6,711 nt of DNA from an uncultured Lachnospiraceae bacterium (GTDB taxonomy: Bacteria > Bacillota_A > Clostridia > TANB77 > CAG-508). Both the position numbers and the translations under genes were made by a program. The stretch is taken from the NCBI GenBank assembly GCA_947165105.1, contig CAMUZC010000084.1, forward strand, positions 1-6,711. Direction: 5' to 3'. Below the pieces are notes generated by a model. It ran no database searches, was not told the DNA's origin, and saw only the letters and a list, made by a program, of their open reading frames with translations. Shown piece after piece: positions 1-6,711 of the stretch. The stretch's first letter is position 1. Every line of letters begins with the position of its first letter.

Positions 1-68
1 GTAGAATAATAAATTACAATTTAAAATTAATTATTTATTTCCAATATCATTTTTTATATATATTTAAA
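1..68 (+). promoter_or_regulatory. A+T-rich 5' flank / putative core promoter and 5' UTR
   Basis: This stretch is almost entirely A and T and has no gene, RNA or Shine-Dalgarno-like purine run before the ATG at 69. It includes TATTTAAA at 61-68, directly against the start codon. That is too close to be a classical TATA box for this gene, although it resembles part of the Entamoeba upstream element GTATTTAAA. It is called regulatory by position only. The frame of the downstream gene has no stop between 3 and 68, but also no ATG. Confidence 0.4.
47..51 (+). promoter_or_regulatory. Possible initiator (Inr) element TCATT
   Basis: TCATT matches the trichomonad initiator consensus TCA-pyrimidine-(T/A), in which transcription starts at the A. 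Here that A would be base 49, giving a 20-base 5' UTR before the ATG at 69, within the short distances typical of Trichomonas genes. A five-base match in A+T-rich DNA is weak evidence, so this is an inference from position and consensus. Confidence 0.3.
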
Positions 69-125
69 ATGAAGAAAGTTTTCAAATATGTCTTATTATT
101 AATAGCTTTAATAAATTGTTTATGT
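69..125 (+). other. N-terminal signal peptide coding segment
   Basis: Residues 1-19 show the classic three-part layout. A basic start (Lys2, Lys3, Lys6) is followed by a hydrophobic run from about Val8 to Ile15 (V-L-L-L-I-A-L-I) and a short tail N-C-L-C before the polar, acidic sequence K-S-E-E. The likely cleavage site is around Cys17-Cys19. This sends the protein into the secretory pathway and supports the choice of start. Cys17 with L-I-N before it is a poor bacterial lipobox, because Asn is unusual at -1. The following linker, roughly residues 20-47, is acidic and Asn-rich and does not match the segment that precedes units 2 and 3. Confidence 0.8.
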
Positions 126-3100
126 AAAAGTGAAGAAAGTATTTTACAAAATGGTAATCTAAATGAGGAAGTCATGCATGAGATAAATCAGGAAGTTGAA
201 AATAATGTAAATTATAAAACAGCAGAATTTGAATTCACAACAACTGATAAATACCAATTTTTCAAATATGATAATAGTACTTTACCATCTTCAAAAGTTA
301 TATCATTTAGAATTGATTTCTCTCAATATAGTATATCTATGCAAAATTATAAAGTATATTGTACAAATGTTCCTAGTTCAACTTCTGATACATTTTTAAT
401 TGAGCAATTAAAAACATTGACCCCTGAAACATCAAGCTGTATAGATATTTATAGAAGTTATGCAAACTATGATGGTATAGCTAAATTAGATTCCACAAAT
501 ACAAAATTAGGAATTGTTGTTATTTCAGAAGCAGGTGTTTCCTTTGGAGCAAATATTTATTTACGTATTTCTGAAAGAATTTTAGGCACTGATGAATCAA
601 AACCAATGGAAGAAGAAACTTATTCTTTAGTACCTTTTACTGTTAATATTCCAAAATTTAGAGAATTATCAAAATCTAAAATATTATTTTATTCTTATTC
701 AAGAGTTCTCCAAATGTTCCATGTTGAATCTAATGCTGCTTATCCAGAAAAATTATTTTCAGGAAATGTTTTATCTGTCTATACAAATCCTAATATGGTA
801 AGACAAAAATATCATGATGCAAGTACAATGATTTTATTAGTATATCCATATGGAGCTGAGGCTAATGATCTTAGAGAAGAATTCAAATTTGAGGTAAAAT
901 TATTTGAATCTAACTACTTACTTGATTACTATGTAAGTTCCAATGAAGAAGGAAGACCATTAAATAGTCCTTTATTAATTAATATGACAGAATGTACCAG
1001 TCCTTATTATGTAGTATTGAATTATAATAGAATGGAAACTTCTAAAACATTAGTTATTGATCAAATATATGGAAAAATATCTTACCTTTCAGTTGCAACT
1101 GACTTTACTAAAAGTACATGGGATGAAATGTTAGAGAATGATATGGAAACTGTCGATATAAACACTAGAAAACATATTTTACCTTCAAATGCTAGAACTC
1201 ACATGGATGTTTATCAGATAGAGTGCGAACTGCCTTTAATGCTTAACTTTTATTATATAGATGAGTCTGATTTACATCCAAAAATGAATTTTGGTGATGT
1301 TGCTATATTTACATTAAAAGCTTATGAAACAGTAAATATTCCTTTTTTCAGTGACATAATTGCTCCTAATATAATTATTGAAATTTTTAATCCATTTGAA
1401 GATCCAATTGTCATAGTAGAAGCACATGGAGAAACCGTTTATACAAAAAATACTTTAATTGAGACAACTCCAATGTCTGTATCAGAGGGAATTAATATAA
1501 AAGAAAGAGGAGGATTAACTGATACAAGAATCATTATTAAAGTAGGATATTCTCAAAGTGGATGGACAGAAGTTAATGCTTACATGAAATATAGTTATCA
1601 ATATGATACTTATCTTTTTGAATTTCCAAATGATATAAAAAGATATAATTATACTTTCGCAGAATTGATTACATCAGGAACAAATTCAGATGATAATGTT
1701 AAATATTGTTTTACTCCTAATATTGGTGCTGCATTAAAACCTTCTTCTGAAAATTGTTATCGTGTTTCTAAAGATAATTCTTATACTTTAAAAGCCTATA
1801 ATCCTTTAATAATGTATAAAGATTATGAATATGATGAAGGATTATCATATTATATTACTTTCAAGGCAGTAACAGAAACAACCTCTTTCAATGTAGATGC
1901 TAAAGTATCAACTTATGATACAACTATTAGAAATTATGAAGGAATAAATAATAAAATAACTATTGATTCAACAGGGGATTATAGTTCTATTTTAACTCCT
2001 CCAAAAAATAAAGAACCTGCTATTTTTATTCAGGTTCAAGTATGCGATGATATTCATTCAGTCAAAGCAAAAGTAATAAAACCTTTAACAGGAGAAATTG
2101 TAGTAGAGGAAACCACAATTGCACCTGGTACAAAAAATCCCTATAAAACATTTATAAATAATTTAATTGATACAGAATTCTTTGTGTCTGGAAATGAAGG
2201 TGTAAATGTTTTTATAAGAATGGTGGGTCTTCCAACAATATATATACCTTCATTTAATGATAATCAACAAATTACCTTTGATAATACTACTAATACTTTA
2301 AATGTAGAATCACCTATAACAAAAATAGAATCAATGAAATATACAGTATTAGTCGATAGAGAAGGAGAAATAACAAAAAAAGGTTTTACTTTATGCAGTT
2401 TTGTTAATGTTAAAATTGAGAGTTTAGCTTTATATACGAAATCATTTACTACAAATAATAAAATTGCTTCTATACAATTAAACTTTGGTACAGCTGGTAT
2501 ATTACCAGGAGAAAAATTTGAAGCTATTGTTTATGTTGAACAACAAACAAAAAGCCAAATGGTTTTCTTATCTAAAGTTTTTGAAGGAACAGTAGGAAAT
2601 ATTGATATAGATACTATTAATGATATTAATGAAGTATATGCTTTAGACTCAAATTATGTATATAAAACAGTTGAAGCAAGTAGTAGTGAACCAAGCTATT
2701 ATTTCTCATTTACACCTTCAGAAATATTGACTGTCCCTATTGGTGCATTTAGCATAGAGGTAGATCAATCAGTAATAGGTTCTTTTACTGGTGTAGCATG
2801 CACTTTTGTTGAAAATGGAACAAATGCTATGAGTATGATTGAAGCAGTTGAAACTGCAATTGAACAAGATACTTCATATTGCATAGGTTCACAAAGTACA
2901 GTTAATTCAAGAAGATATAATTATATATTCAAATATGATTATGAAGAAAATATTCCAAAAACAATGGTAATAAAAGTATCTAATGGAAATTCTATTAATG
3001 GAAAATTTAGTGTCTATATGAAAAAAGATCAAGGTGTTACAATTGAAAGAACAGATTTTGATTCATTAAAAGAATATGGAGGTGATGAAGATTCAAAAAA

Positions 3101-6100
3101 ATCAGTTATTCCTTATATAATTGATGTTTATAATTTTAGAGGAGATGATTATGTTTCAAAAATTCTTTTCTATTCACAACATTTAGAAATGCAAATGTAT
3201 TATATTCCTGAAAATACTAATCAACCTGTTAAATTATTCTGTGGAAATATTGCCTTAGTATATACTAAACCAGATCTAGCAATTCAAAAATATCATGCAA
3301 CAACTCTTATATTATTTAGTGAAAATTTAGAAGGACAAGAACATGCTTCTTTAGGAGATACATTTAGATTCCATACTAAAATGTTTAGATCAGATGCACA
3401 AATAGAATTTTTCGTAAGTCAAAATGAAGAAGGAAGAACATTAAATTTCCCACTAAGTTTAGAAATGAATACTTGTACTTCAGATAACAATAAATTATAT
3501 TATATATTAAATTATAATAAACCTGAGCCTACAAGAACTATTCATTTAGATATGATATTTGGAAGTTATTTAAGAGCAAGAATTGCAAGAGAAATAAATG
3601 CAGAAAGATGGGATTTATTAATATCAAATAGTATGACAGATATAACTGATTATCAAATTGAATTACCTGAAAAATCTCAACATATTGATGTTATTGAAAT
3701 AACATGTAGTTCTCCATTATTATTGAATGCTTATTATAGTTATGATGGCTATCCATATAATAATGTAAAAGAAGGAGAAATTGTTGTTAAACATTTGGAA
3801 GAAGAACAAAGCTTTTCATTTTCTGTTGAAAAAGGTTCTTCTCCATTATTCTTTTATACAATGTCTTTATTTAATCCTTATGAATCACCTTCAGTCACTG
3901 TTCAATTTTCAGATGGAACTCAACATTATATTACTGAAAATTCTTTACAAACTGGTATGCTTATGTTTACTCCTGATAGAGTTACTGTTATTAATAAAAG
4001 TAAATCAAAAACAAGATTTATTTTTAAAATTGGATATGGAGTTGAAACATCAGAAAATTGGCATGTAGTTGAAGAGGAACAAAATTTAGATGGTACTTTA
4101 TTTGCAAACTTAAATAAATATGTATATAAATTCCCTGTTGAAGATAATAAAAAAAATTTCACAAAAGTTAATTTTACAGTTAATTCAGTAAATGATGCAG
4201 AGAATGTTAAATTTTGCTATAGTACTAATTTAGGTATAGCAATAGAAGCTTCAAGAGAAAACTGTTTTAGAACTGGAAAAAATATTGTATATTCTTTGAC
4301 TTTTTTAAATCCTTTAATCATAGGTAAAAATTATAAAGTTGATACAGATAAATATTATATTTCATTTAGACCTTTCGATGATAATGATTTTATAAATATT
4401 AAAATAAAAGAGGAAAAATATTCAAATTTAAATAGAAATGAAGAAGGAGTTCATAATTTATTAACTTTAATAAACGGAAAAGCTGGTACTATTCTTTCTT
4501 TACCAAAAACATCAGAATCATCTAAAGTACTTGTCCAATTAAAGTCATGTAAATATTATAGTGGTAAATTGTCTTATTATAATTATGTTGCTTTAACTAG
4601 AGAATACTTAAATGATGGTGGAATATATTATAATGATAAATTTGGTATATATTTTATAACTTCAAATGCTTATTTAGAAAATGAAATACAATTGGAAGGA
4701 GATTCAGGTATAACAATATTTTCAAAGCATAGTGGAATAGATAGTACATATTCTCCTACAATTGGAGAATATAGTGTTACCTTTGAAACAAATACAAATG
4801 TTGCAACTATTACAAAGCCTATTTTTGACGAAGAATTTACTATTACTGTTTTAGTAGGAGAAAAAGGAAGTTTAAGCTCGATTTCTCAATGTGATTTAGC
4901 CTTTAAAGATAGAAGTACTTTAGCACCTTATGTTAGTTCATTTACATCTGTATCTAGTAATATAATTACTCATTATATTGATTTTAGTAATACTTTACAT
5001 TATGAAACAGGAAAAGAGTTTGATTTATTGGTTTATGCTGAACAAACTAATAATTCAAAAATGGAATTTATATATCCATTAATAACTGGTGAAGTAGGAA
5101 AAATAACTGGTGTTGAGCAGATTAATCAATTTATTGATGGAGAAAATGAATATGTTTATAAAACATTCACTGCTAGGGCATCAAGCAATCATTTATTCTA
5201 TGATTTTTCTAGAAAACCAACTGGAAATATTGCTTCATTGAAAATAAATACAAATTCTGCAAAGGTAAATAAAGTTGGGTGTGTATTTGTTTCTAATTCT
5301 GCTTCAGAAGAAGATATGGTTAATGCAGTAAATAAAGCTATTTTAGAAGGAACCAGTGTATGTGTAGGAGAAATGCAAAAAGATAGTGATGGATATGATG
5401 CATTAATTAATGCTAATTATAAAGATGGAAATAATAGATTGGTTGTCCAAGTTTTATATGGTTTAGGAGAAGAAGAAAAATTGAAAGAAGGAGAAGAAGA
5501 AGTTAAGATAACCTTAAAAATTACTGGGACAAAATTAGGCACAAATGAAGGAAAATTCGGAAATTCAGAAAGTTATGCAACTATCCCATATGTAATTGAT
5601 TTATTAGAAATTAGAGAAAGTAAAGCTGAATATATTTCAAAAATTTTATTCTATTCAAATACAAGAGAAATGGAAATGTTCTATATTGATGATAATGAAT
5701 CTGCACCTGTATCATTATTTAGTGGAAATATTATGTTAGTATATACAAATGAAGAATTGGTTAATCAAAAATATCATGGAGCGACAACTATGATTTTGAT
5801 TACTGATGCTTTATCTGCTACTGGTCAAATTATTATAGGAGAACAATATCGTTTTATGGTAAAATATTTCAATTCAGCTGCAAATATTAATTACTTTTTG
5901 AGTAGTAATCCCGATGGTAGACCTTTAAATAACCCAACTACTATTGAAATGACATCATGCTCTCAACCTTATTATTATATAATGAATTATAATCAAGTTG
6001 AAGAGCAAAGAAAATTACATATTGATACTATCTTTGGGGAAAAACAATCAATTAAAATAGCCTCCGTATTAAATTATGACGACTGGGATACTTTAATATC

Positions 6101-6711
6101 TAATATGCAAATATTAGATGGAGATGAAATAATTCTTCAAGAGCAAACTAAATTTCATTTTGATGTTATAGAGGTAAAATGTAATTTACCACTTTTATTA
6201 AATTTATTCTATGTTGACCCATCCTCAACAAAAGTAACAGGTTTAGAGGTTGGAGATATTTCAATATTATCTTTAGAAAAAAGTCAAGAGCAACTATTAG
6301 AATGTAATCCGGGAAAAAATACTGTATATGTTTATAGTTTTAATGTTTTAAAAGGAAAAAGTCAAAAACCAAATATTGAAATTACCTTTAATGGAGCTGA
6401 TCCTCTAACTATTACTGAAAATGGTATATACACAAAATATTCCTTAGGTGTAATTGACAAAATTTTAATTAAAAATAAAGAAAATTCTGGAAGTTATAGT
6501 ACAAGAATAATATTTAAATATGGAATGCCAATAGAACAAACCTTCGAAAAAATTAAAAATGGGGTATATTCTAATCAAAACAATAAAGAAAGAACTGATA
6601 ATTTATTTGGTTATATTCATGATCAAACAAGTACAAAACTTAATTTCACAGGAGTTGACTTTGAAGTACAAACAACTGAAGATAATGTTAAATTCTGTTA
6701 TAGTACTAATT
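69..6711 (+). CDS. Giant secreted/surface protein with tandem ~830-residue repeats, 3'-partial
   Basis: Seen: the frame is open from ATG 69 to the window end (2214 complete codons, no in-frame stop), so the C-terminus lies outside. The start is the only in-frame ATG near the 5' end and is followed at once by a signal peptide; no in-frame stop lies upstream within the window, so an earlier start outside cannot be formally excluded. Order: signal peptide (about 1-19), acidic linker (20-47), repeat unit 1 (48-861), unit 2 (862-1693) and the first 521 residues of unit 3 (from 1694). Cysteines recur as spaced pairs and five Trp residues (351, 499, 1181, 1331, 2006) fall at equivalent repeat positions. 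N-x-S/T sites occur (for example N69 and N305). The sequence is rich in Tyr, Ile, Asn, Thr and alternating hydrophobic residues, which suggests beta-sandwich folds. Family not recognised; no enzymatic motif seen. Inferred role: extracellular structural, adhesive or coat protein. The reading frame is certain; the function is not. Confidence 0.93.
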   Translation, partial: MKKVFKYVLLLIALINCLCKSEESILQNGNLNEEVMHEINQEVENNVNYKTAEFEFTTTDKYQFFKYDNSTLPSSKVISFRIDFSQYSISMQNYKVYCTNVPSSTSDTFLIEQLKTLTPETSSCIDIYRSYANYDGIAKLDSTNTKLGIVVISEAGVSFGANIYLRISERILGTDESKPMEEETYSLVPFTVNIPKFRELSKSKILFYSYSRVLQMFHVESNAAYPEKLFSGNVLSVYTNPNMVRQKYHDASTMILLVYPYGAEANDLREEFKFEVKLFESNYLLDYYVSSNEEGRPLNSPLLINMTECTSPYYVVLNYNRMETSKTLVIDQIYGKISYLSVATDFTKSTWDEMLENDMETVDINTRKHILPSNARTHMDVYQIECELPLMLNFYYIDESDLHPKMNFGDVAIFTLKAYETVNIPFFSDIIAPNIIIEIFNPFEDPIVIVEAHGETVYTKNTLIETTPMSVSEGINIKERGGLTDTRIIIKVGYSQSGWTEVNAYMKYSYQYDTYLFEFPNDIKRYNYTFAELITSGTNSDDNVKYCFTPNIGAALKPSSENCYRVSKDNSYTLKAYNPLIMYKDYEYDEGLSYYITFKAVTETTSFNVDAKVSTYDTTIRNYEGINNKITIDSTGDYSSILTPPKNKEPAIFIQVQVCDDIHSVKAKVIKPLTGEIVVEETTIAPGTKNPYKTFINNLIDTEFFVSGNEGVNVFIRMVGLPTIYIPSFNDNQQITFDNTTNTLNVESPITKIESMKYTVLVDREGEITKKGFTLCSFVNVKIESLALYTKSFTTNNKIASIQLNFGTAGILPGEKFEAIVYVEQQTKSQMVFLSKVFEGTVGNIDIDTINDINEVYALDSNYVYKTVEASSSEPSYYFSFTPSEILTVPIGAFSIEVDQSVIGSFTGVACTFVENGTNAMSMIEAVETAIEQDTSYCIGSQSTVNSRRYNYIFKYDYEENIPKTMVIKVSNGNSINGKFSVYMKKDQGVTIERTDFDSLKEYGGDEDSKKSVIPYIIDVYNFRGDDYVSKILFYSQHLEMQMYYIPENTNQPVKLFCGNIALVYTKPDLAIQKYHATTLILFSENLEGQEHASLGDTFRFHTKMFRSDAQIEFFVSQNEEGRTLNFPLSLEMNTCTSDNNKLYYILNYNKPEPTRTIHLDMIFGSYLRARIAREINAERWDLLISNSMTDITDYQIELPEKSQHIDVIEITCSSPLLLNAYYSYDGYPYNNVKEGEIVVKHLEEEQSFSFSVEKGSSPLFFYTMSLFNPYESPSVTVQFSDGTQHYITENSLQTGMLMFTPDRVTVINKSKSKTRFIFKIGYGVETSENWHVVEEEQNLDGTLFANLNKYVYKFPVEDNKKNFTKVNFTVNSVNDAENVKFCYSTNLGIAIEASRENCFRTGKNIVYSLTFLNPLIIGKNYKVDTDKYYISFRPFDDNDFINIKIKEEKYSNLNRNEEGVHNLLTLINGKAGTILSLPKTSESSKVLVQLKSCKYYSGKLSYYNYVALTREYLNDGGIYYNDKFGIYFITSNAYLENEIQLEGDSGITIFSKHSGIDSTYSPTIGEYSVTFETNTNVATITKPIFDEEFTITVLVGEKGSLSSISQCDLAFKDRSTLAPYVSSFTSVSSNIITHYIDFSNTLHYETGKEFDLLVYAEQTNNSKMEFIYPLITGEVGKITGVEQINQFIDGENEYVYKTFTARASSNHLFYDFSRKPTGNIASLKINTNSAKVNKVGCVFVSNSASEEDMVNAVNKAILEGTSVCVGEMQKDSDGYDALINANYKDGNNRLVVQVLYGLGEEEKLKEGEEEVKITLKITGTKLGTNEGKFGNSESYATIPYVIDLLEIRESKAEYISKILFYSNTREMEMFYIDDNESAPVSLFSGNIMLVYTNEELVNQKYHGATTMILITDALSATGQIIIGEQYRFMVKYFNSAANINYFLSSNPDGRPLNNPTTIEMTSCSQPYYYIMNYNQVEEQRKLHIDTIFGEKQSIKIASVLNYDDWDTLISNMQILDGDEIILQEQTKFHFDVIEVKCNLPLLLNLFYVDPSSTKVTGLEVGDISILSLEKSQEQLLECNPGKNTVYVYSFNVLKGKSQKPNIEITFNGADPLTITENGIYTKYSLGVIDKILIKNKENSGSYSTRIIFKYGMPIEQTFEKIKNGVYSNQNNKERTDNLFGYIHDQTSTKLNFTGVDFEVQTTEDNVKFCYSTN
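210..2651 (+). repeat. Tandem protein repeat unit 1 (814 residues, complete)
   Basis: Residues 48-861, beginning at N-Y-K-T, which aligns with the V-Y-K-T openings of units 2 and 3. In order: an N-terminal module with cysteines 98 and 124; the conserved core (about 188-396) with cysteines 309 and 386; a middle region with the G-x-x-x-Y-x-x-N pattern and Trp499; a second small cysteine module with 547 and 563; then a long closing segment with cysteines 659 and 776 that ends in P-G-E-K-F-E-A-I-V-Y-V-E-Q and the linker G-T-V-G-N-I. It is slightly shorter than unit 2, mostly because its N-terminal module before Cys98 differs in length. Boundaries are set by eye from motif alignment and may shift by a few residues. 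Confidence 0.85.
630..1256 (+). repeat. Conserved core of repeat unit 1
   Basis: Residues 188-396, the best-conserved part of the unit. Landmarks in order: K-I-L-F-Y-S (from 204), L-F-S-G-N and V-Y-T, Q-K-Y-H (Lys247 to His249), N-E-E-G-R-P-L-N (292-299), M-T-E-C (Cys309), L-N-Y-N, I-D-Q-I-Y-G, Trp351, and C-E-L-P-L-M-L-N-F-Y-Y closing at Cys386 and after. The 77-residue step between the two cysteines is the same in unit 2. The shared motifs are aromatic, Gly and Cys positions typical of a structural fold rather than an active site. Family not recognised. Confidence 0.75.
2652..5147 (+). repeat. Tandem protein repeat unit 2 (832 residues, complete)
   Basis: Residues 862-1693, opening with N-Y-V-Y-K-T. 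The order of elements is that of unit 1: cysteines 911 and 938; core about 1014-1223 with cysteines 1136 and 1213; Trp1331; cysteines 1383 and 1399; closing segment with cysteines 1494 and 1608, then E-F-D-L-L-V-Y-A-E-Q and the linker G-E-V-G-K-I. One cysteine, 1058, replaces the Ser of the L-F-S-G-N motif in units 1 and 3 and has no partner position in them. Core landmarks lie exactly 827 codons after those of unit 1. Protein similarity is clear but diverged, so the duplication is old. Confidence 0.85.
3108..3737 (+). repeat. Conserved core of repeat unit 2
   Basis: Residues 1014-1223, starting I-P-Y-I-I-D. Landmarks: K-I-L-F-Y-S (from 1031), L-F-C-G-N, V-Y-T, Q-K-Y-H (Lys1074), N-E-E-G-R-T-L-N (from 1119), Cys1136, L-N-Y-N, L-D-M-I-F-G, W-D-L-L-I (Trp1181) and C-S-S-P-L-L-L-N (Cys1213). 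From K-I-L-F-Y-S to the closing Y-Y it is 193 residues, the same length as in unit 1, so the fold has been kept without net insertion. Confidence 0.75.
5148..6711 (+). repeat. Tandem protein repeat unit 3 (first 521 residues, cut by window end)
   Basis: Residues 1694-2214, opening with E-Y-V-Y-K-T. Cysteines 1738 and 1765 form the first pair, with the same 27-residue step as in unit 2. The core runs about 1839-2040 with cysteines 1964 and 2038, and Cys2210 is the first member of the third pair, reached just before the window ends. The Trp that follows the core in units 1 and 2 (499, 1331) is apparently Phe2159 here. Two features are specific to this copy: a Glu/Lys-rich insertion near residues 1799-1812 and an extra cysteine at 2079. 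By comparison with unit 2, about 311 more residues are needed to finish the unit. Confidence 0.85.
5583..6212 (+). repeat. Conserved core of repeat unit 3
   Basis: Residues 1839-2048, starting I-P-Y-V-I-D. Landmarks: K-I-L-F-Y-S (from 1858), L-F-S-G-N, V-Y-T, Q-K-Y-H (Lys1901), N-P-D-G-R-P-L-N (from 1947), M-T-S-C (Cys1964), M-N-Y-N, I-D-T-I-F-G, W-D-T-L-I (Trp2006) and C-N-L-P-L-L-L-N (Cys2038). It looks closer to unit 2 than to unit 1 in several motifs (I-P-Y, E-M-x-x-C, I-F-G, W-D-x-L-I). The cysteine step is 74 rather than 77 residues. Confidence 0.75.

Noticed and set aside
1..68. End of an upstream gene on the + strand
   Set aside because: Only 68 bases are available, almost all A and T, with no recognisable protein sequence or terminator.
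108..119. Bacterial lipoprotein signal (L-I-N-C at residues 14-17)
   Set aside because: Asn at -1 is not a normal lipobox residue, a second Cys follows two residues later, and no ribosome binding site precedes the start.
3781..4068. A 95-codon open frame on the + strand in another frame
   Set aside because: It lies wholly inside the long coding frame, its Leu/Ile-rich translation is what this A+T-rich repeat gives out of frame, and no equivalent frame appears at the same place in units 1 or 3.
3926..4162. A 78-codon open frame on the - strand
   Set aside because: It is antisense to unit 2, has no recognisable domain or start signal, and is best explained as a chance opening opposite a real gene.
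69..6711. Ciliate-type recoding of stop codons
   Set aside because: The frame contains no TAA, TAG or TGA; Gln is CAA/CAG and all five Trp are TGG, so no alternative code is needed.
69..6711. Introns or frameshifts
   Set aside because: The same frame carries matching motifs in all three units at a constant codon offset, so there is no sign of an interruption.
1..6711. tRNA, rRNA, CRISPR array or insertion sequence
   Set aside because: No cloverleaf-like segment, short spaced direct repeat or terminal inverted repeat was seen; the only repeats are the long, diverged coding units.

Overview
The window holds the 5' end of one very large protein-coding gene on the + strand and almost nothing else. 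From the ATG at 69 the frame stays open to the last base: 2214 complete codons plus one base, with no stop codon when read codon by codon. The DNA is very A+T-rich, and codon choice follows it: Arg is nearly always AGA (a few CGT), Leu mostly TTA, Gly mostly GGA. Trp is TGG and Gln is CAA/CAG, so the standard genetic code applies.

Organism (inference). There is no Shine-Dalgarno sequence, no neighbouring gene, no operon and no intron, and the reading frame is giant with an N-terminal signal peptide. This fits an intron-poor, A+T-rich microbial eukaryote better than a bacterium. A TCATT element about 20 bases upstream of the ATG resembles the trichomonad initiator (TCA-pyrimidine-T/A), which weakly favours a parabasalid. 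An amoebozoan such as Entamoeba or another A+T-rich protist is not excluded.

Layout. Bases 1-68 are A+T-rich 5' flank with a possible initiator. Bases 69-125 encode the signal peptide and 126-209 a short acidic linker. The rest encodes three tandem, diverged copies of a unit of about 814-832 residues: unit 1 at 210-2651, unit 2 at 2652-5147, and unit 3 from 5148, cut by the window end after 521 residues. Over much of the unit, matching positions are exactly 827 codons (2481 bases) apart. Each full unit has four regularly placed cysteine pairs, a best-conserved core of about 210 residues, and a closing segment ending in a G-x-V-G-x-I linker.

Interpretation. The product looks like a secreted or cell-surface protein built mostly of beta-strand-like sequence, with several N-x-S/T sites and probable disulfides. 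I do not recognise the family and see no catalytic motif. No transmembrane segment other than the signal peptide is visible here; a membrane anchor, if any, would lie beyond the window.
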